In this document: positions 1 to 6,100 of the stretch, piece by piece
Layout of the letters: every line of letters begins with the position of its first letter
Numbering within the stretch: position 1 is the first letter of the stretch
From: a bacterium
GTDB taxonomy: Bacteria; JAMORN01
Length of the DNA stretch: 6,979 nucleotides
Assembly (NCBI GenBank): GCA_027063545.1
Contig: JAMORN010000140.1
Coordinates: 1-6,979, forward strand
Direction: 5' to 3'
The notes under the pieces: generated by a model
Database searches by the model: none
What the model saw: only the letters and a program-made list of their open reading frames with translations
What the model was told of the DNA's origin: nothing
Position numbers and translations under genes: made by a program

Positions 1-515
1 ATCATGATAGTATATTTACCAGTTTTTGTTGAAACATATACAATCTTACTTAGAAAACTAGTCTTTTCACCTATAAGCTGAGAAACTATAAAATCTGAGT
101 ATTTATGGTATACCCTTCTAAATTCCTTATCTTTAAAAATTGAACTCATTATTACCTGTCCACTAGAACCATCTAGAATATCGCCTTTTAATACGTAAAA
201 CTCATTTTCTTTTTTTATATATGATTTTATAATATATAAAATAGGATTTGATTGAGTATATATGCCAACAGGGGATATTCTAAAAAAATTGGAAAATTCA
301 AGATCAAACTTTAAAATATTAGTACCTTCAACTAATTCTTTATTATTTATATTAGAACCTGTAGTTTTAGAGGAATCTACGAATATATCTATTTTTTCAA
401 AACTTTTTTTTATACCTAAGTAAACTTCCTGAGAATATATAAAATTTGAATAAAGAAATATCCAAAAACTATAAATACAAAAACCTATTATTAACTTTTT
501 ACTCTTTAGCTTCAT
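1..515 (-). CDS. tolB: TolB, periplasmic Tol-Pal propeller protein (N-terminal 171 residues, gene cut by window edge)
   Basis: The frame opens at an ATG (513-515) and stays open to base 1, giving 171 residues; the rest lies outside the window. Residues 1-28 form a signal peptide (Lys-rich start, hydrophobic core, probable cleavage before QEVYLG), so the product should be periplasmic. Residues about 30-155 read as the TolB N-terminal domain. The diagnostic stretch is FRRVYHKYSDFIVSQLIGEK followed by FLSKIVYVSTKTGKY, which matches the family's pattern of helix, 'L(T)GE.G.F.S.I.YVS' and entry into the first beta-propeller blade. In the known system TolB binds Pal at the outer membrane and TolA. 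The gene overlaps the end of tolA by 17 bases and I see no good Shine-Dalgarno site before its ATG, so translation is probably coupled to tolA. The upstream in-frame stop (537-539) leaves little room for another start. Confidence 0.9.
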   Translation of the reverse strand, partial: MKLKSKKLIIGFCIYSFWIFLYSNFIYSQEVYLGIKKSFEKIDIFVDSSKTTGSNINNKELVEGTNILKFDLEFSNFFRISPVGIYTQSNPILYIIKSYIKKENEFYVLKGDILDGSSGQVIMSSIFKDKEFRRVYHKYSDFIVSQLIGEKTSFLSKIVYVSTKTGKYTIM

Positions 516-1176
516 ATATAAAAGTAAAATGAACAGCTAAAAAACTATTTCCTTGATTAACATAAGCTGATGGTAATGGGGGTAGTCTTGTTATTTTCAC
601 AGCTCTATATGCTAATCTATTTAATAATTCACTTTTTGACTTTTTTTCAAATTTTATATTTGTTATTTGTCCATTTTTCTGTATTTCAAAATAAATTATT
701 ACTATGTTATCTTCAACATCTATTTTATATGGAACAACAAAATTCTTATATATTCTTGCCTGAATAATATTTAAATAATAATTATAACTAAACTCCTGTT
801 CTGTTTGTATTACCTTACTATTTTTATTTTCTTTCTTTTCGGCTTTTTTTTCTTTTTTAACCTCCTCTTTCTTTTCTTTTTCTTGCTTTAACTTTTTATA
901 CTTCTTTTTTATGGCTAACTCTTTTTTCTGTTCTTTTACTTTTTCTTCTTTTGCTTTTTTCTGAACCTCTTTTGGTTTTCCCTCTATTTTTTCAGTGTTT
1001 TCTTTCCCCTCTTCTTGCTTTTGCTTTACAATTGTCTTTTCCTTAAATACCTCAATATTCATTATGATAGGCTCTTGAATAAAATTTATTTCAATCCTCT
1101 TAGGTTTATATATTATTATTAAAACTATAACAAAAATATGAAATACTATAGATATAAAAATGTACTTGAGCCTCAT
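499..1176 (-). CDS. tolA: TolA/TonB-type trans-periplasmic energy transducer
   Basis: This 225-residue protein has the three-part TolA/TonB plan. A short cytoplasmic start leads into one membrane anchor (about residues 6-23) carrying the S-x3-H pair (Ser9, His13) used by TolA and TonB to contact the TolQR or ExbBD motor. A long Lys/Glu-rich linker follows (about 45-125), expected to be extended or coiled-coil and to cross the periplasm. A compact C-terminal domain (about 130-225) has the family pattern of helix (YLNIIQARIYKNFVVPY), strand (IVIIYFEIQKNGQI) and the late 'RLPPLP' loop before the last strand. Its place between tolR and tolB favours TolA over TonB, although the C-terminal domain alone reads as generic TonB-C. 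It is much shorter than E. coli TolA. The ATG overlaps the tolR stop as ATGA, so the two are translationally coupled. The linker makes the coding strand almost pure purine for long stretches. Confidence 0.86.
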   Translation of the reverse strand: MRLKYIFISIVFHIFVIVLIIIYKPKRIEINFIQEPIIMNIEVFKEKTIVKQKQEEGKENTEKIEGKPKEVQKKAKEEKVKEQKKELAIKKKYKKLKQEKEKKEEVKKEKKAEKKENKNSKVIQTEQEFSYNYYLNIIQARIYKNFVVPYKIDVEDNIVIIYFEIQKNGQITNIKFEKKSKSELLNRLAYRAVKITRLPPLPSAYVNQGNSFLAVHFTFIYEAKE

Positions 1177-1586
1177 TTATTTTCTTCTTTTTTAGGAGGT
1201 GTGGTAACAAAGCCTATTTGTTTATAACCTATCTGACGAATATTTCCTATTATTTTCAAAACAAAACCATAAGGTAAACTCTCATCTGCTATTAATAAAA
1301 TAGGTAATTCTCTAGGATGTAATTTGGCCTTTAAAAAATTATATAACTCATCTTCTGATATTCTTTTATCATCTAAATAAATATTTTTATCCTTATCTAT
1401 TGTTATTTTTATATTTTCTTCTATTTCTATATTCTCTGCCTTTACCTTTGGTGTTTTTACCTTTATTGCTTGTGTCATCATTGGAGCAGTAATCATAAAA
1501 ACAATTAAAAGTACAAATGCTATATCTATAAGATTGGTTACATTTATATCCTGCTTTTCTATCTCTACCCTTCTTTTTACAAGCAT
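1173..1586 (-). CDS. tolR: TolR/ExbD-type proton-channel subunit
   Basis: At 137 residues this matches the usual TolR/ExbD size. A basic cytoplasmic start (MLVKRRVE) leads into a single membrane helix (about 15-38) with the family signature INVTNLIDIAFVLLIVFM. Asp21 in that helix is the protonatable residue that drives the TolQR motor. A periplasmic domain follows (about 45-130), including the strand ENIKITIDKDKNIYLDD and the helix-strand end GYKQIGFVTTP, which is typical of ExbD/TolR. The gene sits 5 bases after the tolQ stop, with a Shine-Dalgarno-like AAGAGG formed by the last codons of tolQ. Its stop overlaps the next start in an ATGA. It is called TolR rather than ExbD because tolB lies in the same run of genes. 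Confidence 0.94.
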   Translation of the reverse strand: MLVKRRVEIEKQDINVTNLIDIAFVLLIVFMITAPMMTQAIKVKTPKVKAENIEIEENIKITIDKDKNIYLDDKRISEDELYNFLKAKLHPRELPILLIADESLPYGFVLKIIGNIRQIGYKQIGFVTTPPKKEENK

Positions 1587-1591
1587 ATAAT

Positions 1592-2194
1592 CTACCTCTT
1601 TAAGTAATCTTCTAAAATTGTATATATATTTATAATTTCAGTTTCTCTTTTTCTTGCTATTCTTGAAAAGATATTATAAAAAATAGATGCAGGAATAGCT
1701 ACAACTAAACCAAAGATTGTTGTAATAAGAGCTTCTGCTATACCTGGTGCAACTACTGCTAAAGAAGCCTCGCCTTTTATTCCTATTTCTAAAAAGGCAC
1801 TCATAATACCCCAAACAGTTCCTAATAGTCCTAAAAATGGGGAAATATTAGTAATCATACTTAAAATATTTAATCCTGAAGATAATTTTTCTATCAAAAG
1901 ATTTGTTTCTACTTCAACTAATTTCTGGCGTTTATCTCTGGGTAATGATAGTTTTTCTATAATGTTATTTAATAATCCGAAATCATCCTTTAAATTCTCA
2001 ATAAAAAAGTCATATCTAGGGAATCTTTGATAAATTCTAAAAAATTTCTTTATATTATTTCCTAATTTAGAAAAAAATATCAATCTATCGAAAAATATTG
2101 CCCAACTTATAGTAGAAAAAGCTAAAAGAAGAAGCATTATTATTTGAACAAAAACAGAAGAATTTTTCACCATAAAAAATAATTGACTTAGCAT
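1592..2194 (-). CDS. tolQ: TolQ/ExbB-type motor subunit
   Basis: The 200-residue protein has three predicted membrane helices in the TolQ/ExbB arrangement: about 14-38, about 112-135 and about 150-174, with a large cytoplasmic loop between the first two. The second helix has the signature NISPFLGLLGTVWGIMSAF, with the conserved Thr at residue 126. The third follows APGIAEALITTIFGLVVAIP, with Thr158/Thr159 facing the expected channel and the hallmark 'A.P' end. The family assembles as a pentamer around TolR and converts proton flow into motion that pulls on TolA. It is slightly shorter than typical TolQ (about 220-230 residues). The ATG is supported by AAAGGAG six bases upstream, inside the end of the previous gene, from whose stop it is separated by one base. 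Confidence 0.94.
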   Translation of the reverse strand: MLSQLFFMVKNSSVFVQIIMLLLLAFSTISWAIFFDRLIFFSKLGNNIKKFFRIYQRFPRYDFFIENLKDDFGLLNNIIEKLSLPRDKRQKLVEVETNLLIEKLSSGLNILSMITNISPFLGLLGTVWGIMSAFLEIGIKGEASLAVVAPGIAEALITTIFGLVVAIPASIFYNIFSRIARKRETEIINIYTILEDYLKR

Positions 2195-2195
2195 T

Positions 2196-2843
2196 TTATT
2201 CTCCTTTATTGGATATATTTATTTTATTTTTTATCTCCTCTTTTATTTCAGGTAAAATTTCTTTAAATTCCTTTAGCCTTTGTTTTAAATCTTCCTTTAT
2301 GATTCTACTAACTTCTTCTATATTCTTTTCATTAAAAGCATCAGATAGTTTATTAAATTGAGAAGCTATATTGGATAAATACTCTAAAGTAGACATGCCT
2401 GTTGTTAATTTTTTATTGAGATCAATATAATTAAAATTAGTCATAGAAGTAAAAGCCTCATTAATCTGCTTTATACCTTCAATAAGATCCTGAAGTTGAG
2501 AATAAGCTTCCAATAATTTATCTTGATTTAAAAAATTCTCTGATAAATTATTCAAGCTATTTTCTATATTTTTTAAATATTCTTCTATATGATCTAAAAT
2601 TTCTATGGTTAAATTATCTAAATTTTCCGAGAGTATTTCAATTTTATCAATATAATCAAGACTTATATCATTATCTTCATCCGAAAAATCAAGTGTATGG
2701 TTTAACTCATCAACTCTCACTTCAATAATAGTCTCTTTTTTTTCCTCAAGTTGTTTTTGAATATGTTGTAATAATTGATTTAAAGTAGTAAATTTTTCTT
2801 TATCAATTGGATATTCTTCCCCGTTTAAATAAACTTTTTCCAT
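2196..2843 (-). CDS. Hypothetical coiled-coil-rich cytoplasmic protein coupled to tolQ
   Basis: I do not recognise a named family. The 215-residue product has no signal peptide or membrane helix, so it should stay in the cytoplasm. Residues 1-72 look like a small mixed alpha/beta domain: strand VYLNGEEYPI, helix TTLNQLLQHIQKQLEEK, strand IIEVRVDE, ending in IDKIEIL. The pattern resembles a ubiquitin-like fold, though I cannot confirm that. Residues about 73-210 are almost wholly helical, with heptad-like Leu/Ile spacing (for example LTIEILDHIEEYLKNIENSL), and strongly charged, suggesting a helical bundle or coiled coil. It starts 21 bases after the lipoprotein gene with GGAG eight bases before its ATG, and ends one base before tolQ. 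That position suggests a partner or regulator on the cytoplasmic side of the TolQR motor, but this is inference from gene order. A stand-alone unrelated gene carried in the operon is the alternative. Confidence 0.85.
   Translation of the reverse strand: MEKVYLNGEEYPIDKEKFTTLNQLLQHIQKQLEEKKETIIEVRVDELNHTLDFSDEDNDISLDYIDKIEILSENLDNLTIEILDHIEEYLKNIENSLNNLSENFLNQDKLLEAYSQLQDLIEGIKQINEAFTSMTNFNYIDLNKKLTTGMSTLEYLSNIASQFNKLSDAFNEKNIEEVSRIIKEDLKQRLKEFKEILPEIKEEIKNKINISNKGE
2201..2207 (-). promoter_or_regulatory. Ribosome binding site of tolQ, inside the upstream coding region
   Basis: Read on the minus strand this is AAAGGAG, six bases before the tolQ ATG at 2194. It overlaps the last codons (Lys-Gly-Glu) of the 215-residue gene, so ribosomes finishing that gene end on the tolQ start. 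This fixes the tolQ start and argues for translational coupling of the two genes. Confidence 0.8.
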
Positions 2844-2864
2844 AATAATTTCTCCTTTTTTATG

Positions 2865-4226
2865 TTAGTTAATTAATAATGAATCACCTATTATTGTAAA
2901 AATATAATTTATATTCTCTCCATTTTTCATTAAATGAATAGTACCTCTTTCATTATTCATAATATCATTTTGGATAAAATATTCTATATAGTTTAATGAA
3001 TCCTGAAAAAAAAGATGATATATATTTACAGCATTATCCATATAGTAAACTGCTAAACTATCAGTGGTTATTTTTAATTCTTCTATTACAATACTTTTTT
3101 GATCTATCTGTTTTCTACTATACTCTAATAAATCCCAATTTTCCATACACTCATTTTTAAAAATATATTTTTCCCTAAGATTTTTTTTATTATTATAAAG
3201 ATAAAATAATAAATTCAATGAATCCTTTACTAATATTATACTATCACCATCATTATCTTCACCAATTAATGAATCAAGCCATAAACAATTTTCTTTAAAA
3301 TAACCTGTTCCTGATATAGAAACAGAATCCCTATTTAAAAATCTATTAAAAAAGCCTATAAAGTTATATATTGAATCTCCTTTAATACTTCCATTTATAT
3401 TAAAATCTTCTCCTTTTACTTCTAACTTATTATTTTTTATATAATAATAAGATAAAATAAAATTACTATCTTGGGCTATTAAATGTTGAATTAAAGAATC
3501 TTTATAATAGTTTATTTTTTCTATAGTATCTCCTATAGAATTTAATATTACTTTTGTATAATATTTAAAAAAATCTGATGAAATTAAATCTCCTTTAAGA
3601 TTAATATTATTATCTATAACAGAAAATATATGTTCTGAATTCCCATAATAATAAAATTTTACCTCTTTATAATTTTTCAAATTAGGATAAAATTTTAATG
3701 AATAATTCTTTTGACTATTATCTATATAAACAAGATTATAAAAAATCGAATCTATATCATTATAATAAATCATGTCTCTATTTTGATTACTACTAATAAA
3801 GAAGATCTTAATATATATCAAATCTATTGCTCTATTTTTAATATTTATTGTATCTACGACAATTTCTAAATAGTTTAATGTATCTTTAAGGACTTTACCT
3901 ATAGAAGATACACCTATTGAATCATCAAAAAATATTAACATAATAGGGTAAAAACTAAAACGTAAACTATCTTCAGAAAAAAGACTAGTTTTTAACGTTG
4001 GGAATAGTGAGAAATCTCTATTATCTATATTATACTCTTCTATATCTTTTATAATAAAAAAATCTATATTTGAAATTATATCTTCTGATGGTGTAATATT
4101 GTAATCCTTAACACATCCTGCTACATTTAAAATTATAACAATAAAAAGATATATTAAAAAACCTCTCTTATACAGATTAAATCCTGTATAAGAGAGGTTA
4201 ATACTTTTGTTTATATATTTAACCAA
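2865..4226 (-). CDS. Predicted lipoprotein of unknown family; start codon uncertain
   Basis: The open frame begins at TTG (4224-4226), one base after the stop of the TPR gene, giving up to 453 residues. Residues 23-38, FLIYLFIVIILNVAGC, are a hydrophobic core ending in a textbook lipobox (V-A-G-C), so Cys38 should be lipidated and the mature protein anchored in the envelope. A TTG start makes the pre-core segment unusually long (22 residues). A CTG at 4173-4175 (residue 18, with AGGA six bases upstream) would instead give a classical 20-residue signal peptide beginning with Tyr-Lys-Arg. No in-frame ATG, GTG or further TTG lies between the TTG and the lipobox. The mature part shows no family I know. 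It is rich in Asn, Ile, Tyr and Asp, with short strand-like segments and many Asp-Ser-(Leu/Ile/Val) motifs. A hairpin with a T run sits in codons 10-24. The next gene follows after 21 bases, so this is the apparent head of the tol run. Confidence 0.8.
   Translation of the reverse strand: MVKYINKSINLSYTGFNLYKRGFLIYLFIVIILNVAGCVKDYNITPSEDIISNIDFFIIKDIEEYNIDNRDFSLFPTLKTSLFSEDSLRFSFYPIMLIFFDDSIGVSSIGKVLKDTLNYLEIVVDTINIKNRAIDLIYIKIFFISSNQNRDMIYYNDIDSIFYNLVYIDNSQKNYSLKFYPNLKNYKEVKFYYYGNSEHIFSVIDNNINLKGDLISSDFFKYYTKVILNSIGDTIEKINYYKDSLIQHLIAQDSNFILSYYYIKNNKLEVKGEDFNINGSIKGDSIYNFIGFFNRFLNRDSVSISGTGYFKENCLWLDSLIGEDNDGDSIILVKDSLNLLFYLYNNKKNLREKYIFKNECMENWDLLEYSRKQIDQKSIVIEELKITTDSLAVYYMDNAVNIYHLFFQDSLNYIEYFIQNDIMNNERGTIHLMKNGENINYIFTIIGDSLLIN
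4156..4199 (-). terminator. Intrinsic terminator of the TPR gene, overlapping the lipoprotein N-terminus
   Basis: The arms 4160-4175 and 4184-4199 are perfect reverse complements over 16 bases, with an 8-base loop (4176-4183). In minus-strand RNA the stem reads AACCUCUCUUAUACAG / CUGUAUAAGAGAGGUU. A T run (complement of the A run 4156-4161) follows at the 3' side, with two T's shared with the stem. The stem begins 28 bases after the TPR gene's stop codon, a normal distance for a rho-independent terminator. On the plus strand no T run follows, so it acts on minus-strand transcription only. It lies inside the longest open frame of the lipoprotein, so it may also act as an attenuator or control that gene's start. 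Confidence 0.8.
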
Positions 4227-4227
4227 A

Positions 4228-6027
4228 TTATTCTTCCATGTTTGAGAAGACGTTTTTTCTTCTTTTATTCCATCTTCTTTTCCATCTACTTAATCTTCTC
4301 TTTTCTGTTTTTGCTTCTTTTACTAATGATGGATATTTAGAAGCATATTTATTTATATATGCATCTAAAATTTCCATAGCCTCTTGATATGTTGGAGCAT
4401 CATTTGCTTTTGTAATTGCTGTGTTAAGCTCTGCTACAGCATCCATATATTCCTGCATGCTCTCTTTAAGTCTCTTAGCATGTTCATCATCAGGATTTAA
4501 TTCCAAGGCTTTTTCAATATACCTTACAGCTAAAGTATATTGATTCTTGCTTTTGGCATCTTCTGCCATTTGAACATATCTTGAAGCCTCTTCTTCAAGA
4601 GCCTGTCTTTTACCTTCTATAAATTGAGTTAATGACTCTATATAAGGAGAATTTGGAAAATATTTTTTATATTTTTCATATAATGCTAAAGCTATTTTCA
4701 TTGTTTCACCATCTTCTATTTGAAGACCTGTGATAAAGCCGTATATTCTTTGTTGGTATGCATTTAATAATTTAAAATATCCTTGAGAGTTAGGGAATAC
4801 CTGTTTATACATTGATATTATTTCAAAGGCTTTATTAACATCTGTAGTATCTACTATTTCTAAATTAAGATATCTCATCATCATTGTATTATCTAACAAT
4901 GTCTCTATTTGTTTTACTAACTCTGGATTTCTACCTCCAAAAGCATTTCTAAATGCGAGTAATTCTCTTTTTGTCCTTTTAGGATCAGCTACAATGACAG
5001 AAGCACTATTTCTTATGTATGTTGTCCATTTTTTTTCTAGTTCCTTCTCTACTAAATCAGAATATTTTGATCCTTTAAATTCTGCTCTGAATTTTTGGAC
5101 ATTATTATAATATTTTATAGCATCATCTAAACTTCTTATAGGTGTTGAAGTAAAGTAGGTATACAATAACTGTTCAATATATATTTTTAACTTTTTAGCT
5201 TCTTTAGAATTTGGGAACATTTTTATAAATGCATATATCTCATCTTTTTGTTTTTCATAATCAGCAAAGGTTATAGAAGATAAATTTTGGTATTTTTTAT
5301 ACCATGCTTTTTTAAGTTTTACCTTCATCTTTTGAGCTTTATCTTTAGCATGAGGGAAATACTTTATTATATTATCAATTGCCTTAGCTGCCTCTATATA
5401 ATTACCTTTTTTAATATTATCTTCTACCTTAAATACTCTCAAAATTTCTCTAGCACTAAAGAATGGTATTTTTATAGATAATATATAAACATATCCTTCA
5501 TAATTCTTTCCTGGATCATCTATTTTCATCTTTTTACAATCCCATTTTAAAGTAATCATTCTGGACTTTATAACATCTTCAGGTAGATGGGTCTCTTCTG
5601 CCAATTGTCTCACTAATTTTTCTTCTAACTCTTTCCTTTTTTCCACCTTAAAAGTCTGATCATACCATTTTGTTTTATACTCAGATTCTGTTTTAAATTC
5701 AGCAGGTTCAAATAAAACAGCTATTATTCCCCTATTAATTAATTCCTGTACTTTCTTATTATTAGGATCTAATGCCTTGGCATATAACCACTTATTATAT
5801 GCTTCATAATATTGCCCTGTAGCGTATAATAATTCTCCAAATTCTATTATTTTTCCCACATCATGAGGATGTTTTTGAAGATCACGATTAACTTCTATTA
5901 ATTTTTGAGGGTCTGGATTTGGAATACCCAATTCATTTCTTATAGAAGAAGAAGTTGTACCACATTTAATTAGAAATGTAGAAATTATTAAAAACATAAA
6001 TAAAGATAAAACTTTGTGTTTTCTCAT
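4228..6027 (-). CDS. Envelope TPR-repeat protein, possible lipoprotein
   Basis: The 599-residue product begins with a basic start (MRKHK) and a hydrophobic core (about 7-20) ending in FLIKCG. It is exported, and Cys22 may be lipidated, but Lys at the -1 position is atypical for a lipobox, so plain cleavage or retention is possible. A TPR-like helix pair lies at about 57-91 (VGKIIEFGELLYATGQYYEAY, then ALDPNN) and a clear one at about 484-517 (Tyr-Ala pattern ending ALELNPDD). Between them (about 205-470) a degenerate repeat recurs every 46-48 residues with a 'FP-x-S' turn between two helices. The C-terminus (about 575-592) is strongly basic (RWKRRWNKRR). The ATG has AAAAGGAGG four bases upstream. 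Such all-helical proteins usually hold protein partners; BamD and CpoB/YbgF are envelope examples, but I see no specific orthology. The gene follows dus after 73 bases and ends just before a terminator. Confidence 0.88.
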   Translation of the reverse strand: MRKHKVLSLFMFLIISTFLIKCGTTSSSIRNELGIPNPDPQKLIEVNRDLQKHPHDVGKIIEFGELLYATGQYYEAYNKWLYAKALDPNNKKVQELINRGIIAVLFEPAEFKTESEYKTKWYDQTFKVEKRKELEEKLVRQLAEETHLPEDVIKSRMITLKWDCKKMKIDDPGKNYEGYVYILSIKIPFFSAREILRVFKVEDNIKKGNYIEAAKAIDNIIKYFPHAKDKAQKMKVKLKKAWYKKYQNLSSITFADYEKQKDEIYAFIKMFPNSKEAKKLKIYIEQLLYTYFTSTPIRSLDDAIKYYNNVQKFRAEFKGSKYSDLVEKELEKKWTTYIRNSASVIVADPKRTKRELLAFRNAFGGRNPELVKQIETLLDNTMMMRYLNLEIVDTTDVNKAFEIISMYKQVFPNSQGYFKLLNAYQQRIYGFITGLQIEDGETMKIALALYEKYKKYFPNSPYIESLTQFIEGKRQALEEEASRYVQMAEDAKSKNQYTLAVRYIEKALELNPDDEHAKRLKESMQEYMDAVAELNTAITKANDAPTYQEAMEILDAYINKYASKYPSLVKEAKTEKRRLSRWKRRWNKRRKNVFSNMEE

Positions 6028-6031
6028 ACTG

Positions 6032-6040
6032 CCTCCTTTT
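6032..6040 (-). promoter_or_regulatory. Strong ribosome binding site of the TPR gene
   Basis: On the minus strand this reads AAAAGGAGG, four bases before the ATG at 6027. It is the best Shine-Dalgarno match in the window, supports this start and suggests high expression of the TPR protein. Confidence 0.85.
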
Positions 6041-6064
6041 TTCTCAATTTACTTGCATTCGTTA

Positions 6065-6070
6065 AGTATA
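6065..6070 (-). promoter_or_regulatory. Possible -10 box of a promoter for the TPR gene
   Basis: The minus strand reads TATACT, one mismatch from TATAAT, 38 bases upstream of the TPR gene ATG and inside the 73-base gap after dus. The T/A-rich sequence about 17 bases further upstream gives no convincing -35 box. In such AT-rich DNA a match like this can arise by chance, so the TPR gene could equally be transcribed from a promoter upstream of dus. I see no terminator hairpin between dus and this site. Confidence 0.3.
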
Positions 6071-6100
6071 ATATAAAAATTAAAAATTTAAAATAAAATA

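Noticed and set aside
570-767. Plus-strand open frame of 65 codons
   Set aside because: It lies wholly within the tolA C-terminal region on the opposite strand, has low-complexity Phe/Leu-rich translation and no ribosome binding site; a shadow of tolA.
1194-1200. AGGAGGT on the plus strand, resembling a perfect Shine-Dalgarno site
   Set aside because: No plausible plus-strand gene starts after it; it is the complement of Pro-Pro codons at the end of tolR.
4132-4137. Perfect TATAAT on the minus strand just after the terminator, a possible promoter for the tol run
   Set aside because: It falls within the Val-Ile-Ile codons of the lipoprotein signal core. A transcript starting after it would lose the signal peptide, and no -35 box is evident. 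In such AT-rich sequence the match is expected by chance, though a promoter for the downstream tol genes alone cannot be fully excluded.
5287-5481. Plus-strand open frame of 64 codons
   Set aside because: Antisense to the TPR gene, hydrophobic by composition only, no recognisable domain.
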